Below, piece after piece: positions 54,852-64,000 of a stretch of DNA of 64,000 bases. The notes below the pieces were generated by a model. It did no database searches and was not told where the DNA came from. It saw only the letters and a list, made by a program, of their open reading frames with translations. Numbering within the stretch: position 1 is the first letter of the stretch; each line of letters starts with the position of its first letter. Position numbers and translations under genes: made by a program. Source of the DNA: Mesorhizobium sp. M2D.F.Ca.ET.226.01.1.1 (GTDB lineage Bacteria; Pseudomonadota; Alphaproteobacteria; Rhizobiales; Rhizobiaceae); contig NZ_RZOY02000003.1 of the NCBI RefSeq assembly GCF_004022705.2, positions 124,001 through 188,000 of the forward strand. The letters are read 5' to 3'.

Positions 54852-55229
54852 ATGAAGTCACGTGAAAACCTCGTTCGGCTGAAGCAGTTTCAGGTGAATG
54901 AGAAGCGGCGGCAGCTCTTGCAGCTGGACATGATGATCGCCGAGTTCGAGCGCATGGCCGTCGAGCTGGAAGCGCAGATCATCGCCGAAGAGAAAAAAGC
55001 CGGCATCACCGACATCAACCATTTCGCCTATCCGACCTTCGCCAAGGCGGCTCGTCTGCGCCGCGACAACCTCAGGAATTCACAAAGCGACCTCGCCCAG
55101 CAGCGAAGCACCGCCGAATCATTACTCGGCGAAGCTGAAGCGGAGCTTTCCAAGGCGGAGATGCTGGAATCGCGCGACACCAAGATCCGCGACGCCGACA
55201 CGAGCGGCCGCAGCGCCATGATCGGCTGA
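54852..55229 (+). CDS. FliJ-like coiled-coil protein
   Basis: This 125-residue protein is a single long helix pair typical of FliJ-type flagellar export chaperones (MKSRENLVRLKQFQVNEKRR, then QLDMMIAEFERMAVELEAQI). FliJ binds the FliI ATPase. No fliI or other flagellar gene is in this window, yet FliJ-like genes commonly lie beside ctrA in Rhizobiales. Low sequence conservation makes the function less certain. The start is next to a GAGTC CcrM site, which may time its expression with the cell cycle. Confidence 0.75.
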   Translation: MKSRENLVRLKQFQVNEKRRQLLQLDMMIAEFERMAVELEAQIIAEEKKAGITDINHFAYPTFAKAARLRRDNLRNSQSDLAQQRSTAESLLGEAEAELSKAEMLESRDTKIRDADTSGRSAMIG

Positions 55230-55314
55230 TCGCCGGCATAATTCGCAGTCATTGCGGGGATTATGCCGGCATCGTAGGAACCGGCGCCCGGTCGAATCAG
55301 CCTCTCCTACGGCT

Positions 55315-55716
55315 TCAGGACGCGGCAGCCACCTCGCCGTGATCCACCGATGCCCGCGCCCGGGCATCCTTGATTTCCGGTGCATGCTCTTCCGCCCAGG
55401 ATCGGATCTGGCTGAGCAGCCCCGCCAGGTTCTGGCCAAGCTCGGTGAGCTCATACTCCACGCGCGGCGGAATGACGGGAAACACCTCACGCCGCACGAG
55501 ACCGTCACGCTCCAGCACACGCAGTGTCTGCGTCAGCATTTTGGGCGTGATGCCTTCCATCTTGCGCGCCAGCTCGCCGTTGCGCAGCCGGCCGCGCCGC
55601 AATGCGCAGACGGTAAGATAAACCCATTTGCTGGCCAGCATCTCGAGCACGGTATGCGACGGGCAGGTGCGCCGGAACGCGTCGTAGCCGAGTGGGGAGC
55701 TGTCGTCACTATCCAT
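55315..55716 (-). CDS. HxlR-family transcriptional regulator
   Basis: This 133-residue winged-helix regulator has CPSHTVLEMLASKWVYLTVC near residues 20-39, with the family cysteine, and the HxlR core GITPKMLTQTLRVLERDGLV. HxlR proteins respond to quinones, aldehydes or thiol stress. The start at 55716 is chosen; a longer in-frame reading is not family-like. It diverges from a quinone oxidoreductase gene whose expression it likely controls. The 91-base gap between them (55717-55807) is AT-rich and likely contains the operator. Confidence 0.88.
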   Translation of the reverse strand: MDSDDSSPLGYDAFRRTCPSHTVLEMLASKWVYLTVCALRRGRLRNGELARKMEGITPKMLTQTLRVLERDGLVRREVFPVIPPRVEYELTELGQNLAGLLSQIRSWAEEHAPEIKDARARASVDHGEVAAAS

Positions 55717-55807
55717 GAGGTGCCTATATATAGAAAAGGTACATACTAGACAACAGAATATCACTATCCAAATGATAGCGGCATTACCAATCGAGCAGGA
55801 GGCTTCC

Positions 55808-56734
55808 ATGCGTGCCGTTATCCAGAATGCTGTCGGCGGACCCGACGTCCTTTTCGTCGCCGAACAGCCCGATCCATCGCCCAAGCCCGGTGAAGTGCTC
55901 GTCCGCGTCAAGGCGGCGGGTATCAACCCGGTCGATGGCGTCGTGCGCGGCGGTTTCTACCCGTTGCTCGGCGAGCCGCCATTCATACTGGGCTGGGACA
56001 TTTCAGGGACCGTCGCGGCGCTCGGCGCCGGCGTGACCGAGTTCAAAGTCGGCGACGACGTGTTCGGCATGCCCCACTTCCCCAAACAGGCCGGCGCCTA
56101 TGCCGAGCTTGCAACGGCGCCGGTGGACGAGATTGCCGCCAAGCCTGCCGCCATCGACCATGCGCAGGCCGCGGCGCTGCCTCTGGCTGGGCTGACGGCC
56201 TGGCAAGGCCTCGTCCGCCATGGCGGCCTGCAGGCTGGGCAACGCGCGCTGATTCATGCCGGCGCCGGTGGCGTCGGCCATCTGGCGGTGCAGATCGCCA
56301 AGGCGCGCGGCGCCCATGTCATCGCCACCGCGAGCCCGGACAAAACGGATTTCGTCCGCTCGATCGGCGCCGATGAGGTCATTGACTACACCAAAGGCGA
56401 TTTCACCGAACAGGTTCGCAACGTCGATCTGGTGCTCGACGGGATGGGCGGCGACCATGCCGACGGGTCGCTGAAAGTGGTGCGTGACGGCGGCGTTCTG
56501 GTGTCGCTGCTCGACGTTCGCGACGCCACCAGGACGAAGGCAAAAGAGCGAAACATCCGCGTTGAGCGCATGTCCGTGGTGCCGGATCGCGAAGGCCTCG
56601 TCGAACTCGCCAGGCTGGTCGATGCCGACAAGCTGGTGCCGCACGTGGCCAAGGCTTTCCCGCTCGACCAGGCGGAGGCCGCCCATGCCTTCCTTGCGAC
56701 CCGACCGATCGGCAAGGTCGTGCTGACGGTCTGA
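55808..56734 (+). CDS. NADPH:quinone oxidoreductase, MDR zeta-crystallin type
   Basis: This 308-residue zinc-independent medium-chain dehydrogenase reduces quinones or enones with NADPH. It has the GroES-like N-terminal domain (VRVKAAGINPVDGVVRGG, about 37-54) and a Rossmann domain with AGAGGVGHLAVQIAK (about 153-167). No zinc-ligand cysteines are visible, as expected for QOR-like proteins. GCAGGAGG precedes the ATG at 55808. It diverges from the HxlR gene, which supports induction by quinones or electrophiles. Confidence 0.9.
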   Translation: MRAVIQNAVGGPDVLFVAEQPDPSPKPGEVLVRVKAAGINPVDGVVRGGFYPLLGEPPFILGWDISGTVAALGAGVTEFKVGDDVFGMPHFPKQAGAYAELATAPVDEIAAKPAAIDHAQAAALPLAGLTAWQGLVRHGGLQAGQRALIHAGAGGVGHLAVQIAKARGAHVIATASPDKTDFVRSIGADEVIDYTKGDFTEQVRNVDLVLDGMGGDHADGSLKVVRDGGVLVSLLDVRDATRTKAKERNIRVERMSVVPDREGLVELARLVDADKLVPHVAKAFPLDQAEAAHAFLATRPIGKVVLTV

Positions 56735-56757
56735 CCGGGGGGCGCTTCAAAAAGGCG

Positions 56758-56791
56758 AAAGGGCGCGGTGTCCCGCGCCCTTTGTTCGTTT
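56758..56791. terminator. Bidirectional terminator between the quinone reductase and sciP
   Basis: AAAGGGCGCGG (56758-56768) and CCGCGCCCTTT (56773-56783) form a perfect 11-base stem with a four-base loop and T-rich sequence on both strands. It lies between two convergent genes. Confidence 0.88.
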
Positions 56792-56803
56792 CCGGCTGAT
56801 AGC

Positions 56804-57079
56804 CTAGTGCCGGTATTGCTGGATCCGCGTGGTGCGCAGCCCGGCAAGGCCGTATTCGTCGATCGATGCCTGCCAGGAGAGGAATTCTTCGGTGGTGAGC
56901 TTGTAGCGCTGGCAGGCTTCTTCAAGGCTGAGCAGGCCGCCACGCACGGCTGCGACCACTTCCGCCTTGCGCCGGATAACCCAGCGCCGCGTGTTGGTCG
57001 GGGGCAGATCGGCGATCGTAAGAGGGCTGCCGTCGGGCCCAATAACATACTTGACTCTAGGTCTAACCAGATCGGTCAT
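56804..57079 (-). CDS. sciP: CtrA inhibitory protein SciP (DUF1153)
   Basis: This 91-residue protein matches the SciP/DUF1153 family. It has the characteristic RPRVKYVIGPDGSPLTIADL start and the helix-turn-helix RRKAEVVAAVRGGLLSLEEA, then QRYKLTTEEFLSWQ. In Caulobacter SciP represses CtrA-activated promoters by binding CtrA or DNA during G1. A CtrA-box-like site lies 57 bases upstream, consistent with the CtrA-dependent expression known for sciP. It is convergent with the quinone reductase gene. Confidence 0.93.
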   Translation of the reverse strand: MTDLVRPRVKYVIGPDGSPLTIADLPPTNTRRWVIRRKAEVVAAVRGGLLSLEEACQRYKLTTEEFLSWQASIDEYGLAGLRTTRIQQYRH

Positions 57080-57135
57080 CGTACTCTCTACTAAAAACTC
57101 AAAGACCCAATCCCCGCCACAGTACCGCCACAGCT

Positions 57136-57150
57136 TTAAAAATTGCCTAA
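57136..57150. promoter_or_regulatory. CtrA-box-like site upstream of sciP
   Basis: TTAA (57136-57139), seven bases, then CTAA (57147-57150). On the minus strand this is TTAG-N7-TTAA, seven of eight consensus bases. It starts 57 bases before the sciP start codon. Confidence 0.45.
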
Positions 57151-57333
57151 GCGAACCCTAATCACTAGGTAAGGATCGTGAACGCCCGGTTAGGATATCG
57201 TTTAGAATTTGAAACACTGGCTCTCCAGGCCCGATTTTGCCGGTAAACTCGTCCTGGGCCGCAAGCTGGCGCACACGTGGCGCTTGACCTATATTCCGGC
57301 CATTGGCATTGAGCGCCGCACAGTGAAAGCACC

Positions 57334-58524
57334 ATGAACAGCCTCGATCTCCCTCGCCGCCCCGAAGAAACCCGCGTCGTCGTCGCGATGTCGGGCGGTG
57401 TCGATTCGTCGGTGGTCGCCGGCATTCTGAAGCGCGAAGGCTATGACGTCGTCGGCGTGACGCTGCAGCTTTACGATCACGGCGCGGCCACCCATCGCGC
57501 CGGTTCGTGCTGCGCCGGCCAGGACATCGACGACGCCCGCCGCGTCTCGGAGACACTCGGTATCCCGCATTACGTGCTCGACTACGAGGAGCGCTTCCGC
57601 AAGGCGGTCATCGATCCCTTTGCCGAGAGTTATGTTGCCGGCGAGACGCCGATCCCCTGCGTTTCCTGCAATCAGACGGTGAAGTTCGCCGATCTGCTCG
57701 CGACCGCCCAGGATCTCGGCGCCGACGCTTTGGCCACCGGCCATTATATCCGTTCGCGCGCCAATGGCGTGCATCGCGCGCTCTACCGGCCCGTCGATGC
57801 CGACCGCGACCAGAGCTATTTCCTGTTCGCCACCACGCAGGCGCAGATCGATTACCTGCGCTTCCCGCTTGGCGGCCTGTCGAAGCCGCAGGTTCGTGCC
57901 ATTGCCGAGGAAATGGGGCTGACCGTCGCCGCCAAGCAGGACAGCCAGGACATCTGCTTCGTGCCGCAGGGCAAATATTCCGACATCATCGCCAAGCTGA
58001 AGCCGGCGGCAGCCAATCCCGGCGACATCGTCCATATCGACGGCCGCGTGCTCGGCCGCCACGAAGGCATCCTGCGCTACACGATCGGCCAGCGTCGCGG
58101 CATCGGCATCGCCTCCGGCGAGCCGCTCTATGTCGTCCATCTCGACGCCGACCGCGCGCGCGTCATCGTCGGTCCGCGCGAGGCGCTGGAGACGCACAAG
58201 ATCTACCTGCGCAACATGAACTGGCTGGGCGACGGCGCGCTGTCCGACGTTCCGGCCGGCGGGATCGAGCTCTTCGCCAAGGTCCGCTCGACCAGGCCAC
58301 CGCGCCCGGCCGTACTGCATCACCGCAACGGCGTGACGTCGGTCGAGCTGGCCGACGGCGAATCCGGCATCGCGCCCGGACAGGCCTGCGTGCTCTATTC
58401 CGACGATGGCAACGAGGCGCGGGTGTTCGGCGGCGGTTTCATCGAGCGTTCCGAGCGCGGCGCCGAGGCCGAGGCGATGCTGTCCAGGCTCGCGGCCAGG
58501 CCGGCGCAGATTCCGGCTGAATAG
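57334..58524 (+). CDS. mnmA: tRNA-specific 2-thiouridylase MnmA
   Basis: This 396-residue enzyme puts sulfur on uridine 34 of tRNAs for Lys, Glu and Gln. The ATP-binding PP-loop MSGGVDSS is at residues 19-26. Catalytic cysteines are Cys112 (IPCVSCNQ) and Cys208 ([10 protein letters not shown]), matching Cys102 and Cys199 of the E. coli enzyme. A C-terminal beta-barrel follows. The gene is alone with the dehydrogenase gene convergent downstream. The length fits, with a slightly extended N-terminus. Confidence 0.95.
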   Translation: MNSLDLPRRPEETRVVVAMSGGVDSSVVAGILKREGYDVVGVTLQLYDHGAATHRAGSCCAGQDIDDARRVSETLGIPHYVLDYEERFRKAVIDPFAESYVAGETPIPCVSCNQTVKFADLLATAQDLGADALATGHYIRSRANGVHRALYRPVDADRDQSYFLFATTQAQIDYLRFPLGGLSKPQVRAIAEEMGLTVAAKQDSQDICFVPQGKYSDIIAKLKPAAANPGDIVHIDGRVLGRHEGILRYTIGQRRGIGIASGEPLYVVHLDADRARVIVGPREALETHKIYLRNMNWLGDGALSDVPAGGIELFAKVRSTRPPRPAVLHHRNGVTSVELADGESGIAPGQACVLYSDDGNEARVFGGGFIERSERGAEAEAMLSRLAARPAQIPAE

Positions 58525-58598
58525 GATCGCGGCCTATCGGTCAGCCGACTTTCAGCTGCCCAACTTTTCAGAGAGATTGCGACTGCTTCGGTGTGGGC

Positions 58599-59564
58599 TC
58601 AGACCGACGAGCCGGTATGGATCACCGTGCCGGCGGTCAGGATGCGCAGCACCCTGATCGCTTCCTCGCCGTCGGTGCGCGGCTCGGCGCGCGTCTCGAT
58701 GCACTGCATGAAATGGGCAAGCTCGCGCGTCAGCGGCATGCCCTCGCCGACGGCCACGTAGGAAGGCTCGTTGGCGGTGAAGGCCCACTGGCCGCTGTCC
58801 TGCCAGACCGCGTGCCGGTAGACGGCAAGCTTGCGCTCCCATGGCTCGACGTCGTCGAACACCGCCATCGCCTTGGTGCCGACGACCGTCAGGCGCCGCT
58901 CGCGATAGGGATTGAGGCGCGAGGCGAAGAGATGGCTGCGCAGGCCGTTCGGGAAACGCATATGCAGATGCGCGAAGTCGCTGAGATTGTCGAGCAGCGC
59001 CGCTCCCTCGCCTCTCACCTCGATCGGCTCGGTGCCGGTGATGGCCAGGATCATCGACAGGTCGTGCGGCGCAAGGTCCCACAACGCATCGTTTTCGGTA
59101 TGGAACTTGCCAAGACCGAGCCGATGCGAGTGAATGTAGCGCACCTCGCCCAGCTCGCCATTGTCGATCAGCGCCTTCAGCGTCTCGAAAGCCGGGTGGA
59201 AGCGCAACACATGGCCGACCATGAACACGCGGGCCTTGCCCTTAGCCGCCTTCACCGCGCGCTCGGCGTCGGCGACTGTCAGCGCGATCGGCTTTTCCAC
59301 CAGCACGTCCTTGCCGCTTTCGACCGCCCGCACCGCCGTGTCGGCATGAAACTGCGGCGGCAGCGCCATGACGATGGCGTCGATGTCGTTGCGCTCGAAC
59401 AGTCTGTCCGGTTCGATCGCCAGGCAATCCTGCTCGCTGGCGAAACCTTCGGCGCGGGCGCGGTTGGCGTCGGAAACGGCATGCAGCGCGCCAAGCGCCT
59501 TGAGGGTGCGGATGTGGTTGCTGCCCCAGTATCCGCAACCGAGGACGGCGATGCGCGGCTTCAT
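58599..59564 (-). CDS. Gfo/Idh/MocA-family oxidoreductase
   Basis: This 321-residue NAD(P)-dependent dehydrogenase has a Rossmann motif VLGCGYWGSNH (about 7-17) and the conserved EKPI (VLVEKPIAL, about 90-98), with Lys as a catalytic residue. The C-terminal domain has HDLSMILAITG near residue 166, where the His/Asp pair binds substrate. Relatives act on sugars, UDP-sugars or inositol. The substrate is unknown. It converges on mnmA. Confidence 0.9.
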   Translation of the reverse strand: MKPRIAVLGCGYWGSNHIRTLKALGALHAVSDANRARAEGFASEQDCLAIEPDRLFERNDIDAIVMALPPQFHADTAVRAVESGKDVLVEKPIALTVADAERAVKAAKGKARVFMVGHVLRFHPAFETLKALIDNGELGEVRYIHSHRLGLGKFHTENDALWDLAPHDLSMILAITGTEPIEVRGEGAALLDNLSDFAHLHMRFPNGLRSHLFASRLNPYRERRLTVVGTKAMAVFDDVEPWERKLAVYRHAVWQDSGQWAFTANEPSYVAVGEGMPLTRELAHFMQCIETRAEPRTDGEEAIRVLRILTAGTVIHTGSSV

Positions 59565-59716
59565 TCGCTCAAACTCTAGAATTTCATGGCCGAGACATAG
59601 CGACGTGCCCCGCCGAACTCAACCCCGTGACATGCCCTGAGTGTCTGTCCGGCAAAGCTTTTCTGGGACGAGAATATACGGGCTGGATTATGCCGGCATG
59701 TCGGCCTCATCCATGC

Positions 59717-59745
59717 TTGACAGGCTCACCCTCCCAACCTTATAT
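59717..59745 (+). promoter_or_regulatory. Strong sigma-70-type promoter upstream of tRNA-Met
   Basis: TTGACA (59717-59722) and TTATAT (59740-59745) are separated by exactly 17 bases. The tRNA begins about 67 bases downstream of the predicted transcription start near 59752. Confidence 0.75.
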
Positions 59746-59776
59746 CCGCGCGACCTTGGCGAACGCCTTGAGACAT

Positions 59777-59800
59777 CCGTCCACTCGGGGACGGTTTTTT
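59777..59800 (+). terminator. Intrinsic terminator-like hairpin in the tRNA leader
   Basis: CCGTCC (59777-59782) and GGACGG (59789-59794) form a six-base GC stem with a six-base loop, followed by TTTTTT. It lies between the strong promoter and the tRNA. Confidence 0.6.
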
Positions 59801-59818
59801 CGAGCCATTTGCCGCCCT

Positions 59819-59895
59819 GGCGGGGTAGCTCAGTTGGTTAGAGCACGGGAATCATAATCCTGGGGTCGGGGGTTCAAGTCCCTCTCCCGCTACCA
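59819..59895 (+). tRNA. tRNA-Met (anticodon CAT)
   Basis: The 77-base sequence folds as a cloverleaf: acceptor GGCGGGG pairing with TCCCGCT, D arm GCTC/GAGC, anticodon stem CGGGA/TCCTG with loop ATCATAA, and T arm GGGGG/CCCTC around TTCAAGT. The CCA end is encoded (59893-59895). The CAT anticodon and acceptor sequence match elongator Met tRNA in alphaproteobacteria. Isoleucine tRNA with lysidine-modified CAT is the alternative and cannot be fully excluded. Confidence 0.92.
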
Positions 59896-60120
59896 CCTTC
59901 CCCTACTCCTTTGACGCCGTGGAGGAAGGCGCTGTCGCCCAAGAGTGCCATCAGCCGACCAACGATTTCGACTTCAACTCGCGATTCTCGAGGATCTCGA
60001 AACACCGTCTTGCGCTCTTCGTTCAGCGTTGTTGATTGCGGTCCTGGTACGGCTGGTCAATGCCATGGCCCTTGGCCATGGCGTTGACCAGCCGCTCGAT
60101 CTCCTGAGACAAGTCCTCCT
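59896..60120 (-). pseudogene. Possible recombinase remnant 3' of the tRNA, with inverted repeat
   Basis: Reading the minus strand gives pieces such as EIERLVNAMAKGHGIDQPYQ and RVEVEIVGRLMALLG in different frames, faintly like the C-terminal parts of serine recombinases. No intact frame exists. 60051-60070 and 60074-60093 form a near-perfect 20-base inverted repeat (one mismatch). The location beside a tRNA 3' end would fit the scar of an integrated element. The evidence is weak. Confidence 0.3.
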
Positions 60121-60633
60121 CTACGGCTCGTCCCTCTCATCGCGCAAATTAGACACGACGCGGCGATTCTGTGACCTGCAGGCAGTGTCGGGACAGTCGC
60201 GGACGAGCCTGTCCTTGCCGTAACCCTTGGCCCACATGCGATTACGGTCTATGCCGCCGGCGGCAAGGTAGTCCATCACCGCATCGGCGCGCTTCTGCGA
60301 CAGCGCCGTTTCGTTTGCGCCGGGATCGTCGGCGAAACCTTGCAGCTTGAGCATCCAGCGCGGATACTTTGCTAACCAGGCGATCTGGGTGTCGAGGGTG
60401 GTCTTGGCGACAGAATCGAGCGCGGCCGAACCTTGCGTGAAATAGGTGCGGCGGCCGACATTGAGGATAAAATCCTCCTCACTGCCCGGCTGTACGTTCT
60501 GAAAGGCGGCAATCTGGGCGTTGGTGACGTCGGGCGTGGGAGGGGCCAGCGTGCTGCTGGTCGAGCAGGATGCGGCCAGCACCAGCAGGCCGGCGGCGAG
60601 CACCCAGCGCGTGTTTTCAATCCTGCGGTTCAT
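60121..60633 (-). CDS. OmpA-family lipoprotein, Pal-like
   Basis: This 170-residue protein begins with a lipoprotein signal (VLAAGLLVLAASC, lipid-modified Cys23). A C-terminal OmpA peptidoglycan-binding domain (about 62-165) has LQGFADDPGANETALSQKRA and DRVLVRDCP-like residues. It is probably anchored to the outer membrane and binds peptidoglycan. The similarity is to Pal. No tol genes are nearby, so a separate OmpA-like role is possible. It follows an L,D-transpeptidase gene, another cell-wall protein, at 10 bases. Confidence 0.85.
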   Translation of the reverse strand: MNRRIENTRWVLAAGLLVLAASCSTSSTLAPPTPDVTNAQIAAFQNVQPGSEEDFILNVGRRTYFTQGSAALDSVAKTTLDTQIAWLAKYPRWMLKLQGFADDPGANETALSQKRADAVMDYLAAGGIDRNRMWAKGYGKDRLVRDCPDTACRSQNRRVVSNLRDERDEP

Positions 60634-60642
60634 GAGGCGCCA

Positions 60643-61305
60643 TCATTCGACAGAGGTGGAAGAGGGGGCCTGGTCGGCGATGTGCGGCAGGACCTCCACC
60701 GCGGTGCCGATCGGGCACCGCTGGTAAAGGTCGATTATGTCTTCCGGGAACATGCGGATGCAGCCGCTGGAAGCGTCGGTGCCGATACTCCATGGCTCCA
60801 GCGTGCCATGCAGGCGGTAGCCGATATCGGTGCCGTCGCGGTACAGATAGAGCGCACGCGGCCCGAGCGGATTGTTCGACGCACCGCCTGCGATCATGTC
60901 CGGTAGTTCCGGCCTGCGCTTACGCATTTCGGGGGGTGGGACCCATTGCGGCCACAGCGCGCGGCGCTCGATCGTCGCACGGCCGTACCATTTGAAGCCT
61001 TCCTTGCCGACGCCGACGCCGTAGCGGATGGCGGTCTTGTTTTCCATGATGAGGTAGAGGAAGTGGTGGCGGGTATCGACCACGACGGTGCCGACCGGCT
61101 CGCTGCTGAAATACTTGACGATCTGGCGATGCCATCTCTTGTCTATCTTGGCGAAGTTGGTCTTTCGATAGACGAAATTGTTGTCGATGGCGGTGCCGGC
61201 GAAAAAGGATTTTGCCGCCGCGGCTTGAACATTGCCGGTTGCACCGACCGCAACCAGCGCCAGGCCGCCGATCACGACACCCCTGCGTGATAGAACCATC
61301 GGCAA
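60643..61305 (-). CDS. Periplasmic L,D-transpeptidase (YkuD domain)
   Basis: This 220-residue protein has an Arg-Arg signal sequence (SRRGVVIGGLALVAVGATG) and a YkuD domain. The catalytic motif has His166 (YRLHGT) and Cys182 in the SSGCIRM motif. It makes 3-3 peptidoglycan cross-links or attaches proteins to peptidoglycan. An Arg/Pro-rich stretch (WVPPPEMRKRRPELPD) precedes the active site. The overlap in role with the OmpA-like lipoprotein encoded next suggests a cell-wall unit. Confidence 0.9.
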   Translation of the reverse strand: MPMVLSRRGVVIGGLALVAVGATGNVQAAAAKSFFAGTAIDNNFVYRKTNFAKIDKRWHRQIVKYFSSEPVGTVVVDTRHHFLYLIMENKTAIRYGVGVGKEGFKWYGRATIERRALWPQWVPPPEMRKRRPELPDMIAGGASNNPLGPRALYLYRDGTDIGYRLHGTLEPWSIGTDASSGCIRMFPEDIIDLYQRCPIGTAVEVLPHIADQAPSSTSVE

Positions 61306-61648
61306 TCCCCCATGCCTTAAGCCTAGCGAAACATAGTTTAGAATTATTTCGCCTCAAAGTGGAAAATGCTGCGGTCAACCGCACTTGGTGGAGCACTGCT
61401 GCCTCTAGTGGTGACGGCACCAGCTTCTCCATGCCCGTGGTAATTGGCCTGCCTGTGCTGATGGGGGCGGTAACTAGGACCTCTCCTCTTGGTGGAATAC
61501 CCGATCCTGCTGCGGCGCGCGGGCCTTTCGAGTTTTGAGGCCCTGCTCGACGCATGCCATAAGCGGGCGCGCCCCATCGTCCCAATGCATTTCTAGGCCC
61601 AAAGCGAGGTTAATTGAATTCGCGCTGGCGGCGGCCTATACGTCGCCA
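61306..61648. other. 343-base gap, no gene recognised
   Basis: This stretch between the divergent transpeptidase and YgiQ genes contains only short random frames. No clear promoter hexamers or palindromes were seen. A short AT-rich patch (about 61335) lies close to the transpeptidase start. Confidence 0.4.
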
Positions 61649-63682
<2,034 letters not shown>

Positions 63683-63879
63683 GCCGCTAAGGGCCGGTGA
63701 CCTCTCTGCAACGCTCTGTCAGCATAGCTGATCTGCCGGGTGGCGATCCGAGCCACAAGCAGATCCGATTTCGCCGGTAGCTTGGCGCCTATCTCGGTCG
63801 TACACACGTTATGTGGTTGTTGCGCAAGGGCCGCCGTTTGAAGAGCGGGGATGTGGCTCTTCGGGCGGGACGGGGGGCG

Positions 63880-64000
63880 TCAATCGTCGTCAAGCGTCGC
63901 TGACGCCTGAGCTGCCGACCGTTCGAGTGTCGCCTCGAACAGCCCGGTCTTGTCGCCTACGGATGTGTGACGGAAAACTTCTGAAACTCCTTTCGGGCGC
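63880..64000 (-). CDS. Probable C-terminal end of a truncated gene
   Basis: One frame is open from the right edge to a TGA at 63882-63880 and gives a hydrophilic tail of about 39 residues, KGVSEVFRHTSVGDKTGLFE near its start and ATLDDD at its end. The composition looks coding-like. No family can be recognised from so little. The rest lies outside the window. The 197 bases between it and the YgiQ gene show no gene. Confidence 0.4.
   Translation of the reverse strand, partial: RPKGVSEVFRHTSVGDKTGLFEATLERSAAQASATLDDD

Noticed and set aside
59945..60223. A 92-residue plus-strand frame after the tRNA
   Set aside because: It overlaps the OmpA-like lipoprotein gene and has no ribosome-binding site or recognisable pattern.

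Overview
The window is about 64 kb of GC-rich chromosome from an alphaproteobacterium of the order Rhizobiales, most likely Mesorhizobium or a close relative. This rests on the cho (choline uptake) arrangement, a fused trpE(G) gene behind a short trpL leader peptide with three Trp codons, a NolR-like ArsR regulator, the eipA-chpT-ctrA neighbourhood with sciP nearby, and several dispersed palindromic intergenic repeats of rhizobial type. No prophage, insertion sequence, CRISPR array, rRNA gene or plasmid function is visible. One tRNA gene is present.

Layout. 1-2784 (minus): choline ABC transporter choXWV, with choV cut by the left edge. 3033-6011: thymidine kinase, a divergent EamA exporter/LysR regulator pair and a periplasmic cytochrome c. 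6287-13349 (plus): five genes of unknown function (coiled-coil protein, two soluble proteins, AAA+ ATPase, membrane-anchored DUF2333-like protein). Three of its four gene junctions hold dispersed palindromic repeats. 13668-15347: fhs with a strong terminator. 15415-16960 (minus): a membrane protein and a small secreted protein. 17124-22733: an isochorismatase-like hydrolase divergent from a GlxA-type regulator, an acetyltransferase, a DUF4126 protein, an FAD disulfide oxidoreductase and an MFS exporter. 22862-25219: trpL attenuator and trpE(G). 25233-33631: a CDF transporter, a periplasmic protein with a duplicated motif divergent from a DsrE protein, two SDRs, an ABM monooxygenase, an AbrB-like membrane protein and a LysR/MFS pair. 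33698-35959 (minus): an overlapping ATP-grasp/esterase/NTF2-like cluster. 36129-38130: leucine-rich leader peptide and leuA. 38326-44037: a ToxR-like TPR regulator, an alpha/beta hydrolase, a tail-anchored protein preceded by a perfect CtrA box, a phosphoesterase, a NUDIX hydrolase and a small membrane protein. 44146-50166: glutathionyl-hydroquinone reductase, GNAT, SDR, an AMACR-like CoA transferase, a HugZ-like protein, a NolR-like regulator and an RNA methyltransferase.

The cell-cycle block spans 50215-57079. It holds a membrane-anchored coiled-coil protein, eipA (envelope integrity), chpT (phosphotransfer to CtrA), a single-domain response regulator, ctrA (master regulator), a FliJ-like gene, and sciP (CtrA inhibitor). 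CtrA-box-like sites lie before eipA, ctrA, sciP and the gene at 41273, and four GANTC (CcrM) sites lie upstream of ctrA. The right end carries mnmA, a Gfo/Idh/MocA dehydrogenase, tRNA-Met(CAT), an OmpA-like lipoprotein, an L,D-transpeptidase, a YgiQ-type radical SAM protein and the probable 3' end of a truncated gene.

The best candidates for undescribed biology are the five-gene AAA+ operon, the ATP-grasp/esterase cluster, the duplicated-motif periplasmic protein, the chpT-linked response regulator and the perfect CtrA box at 41238. Function calls come from recognising motifs and family patterns by eye. No database search was run.
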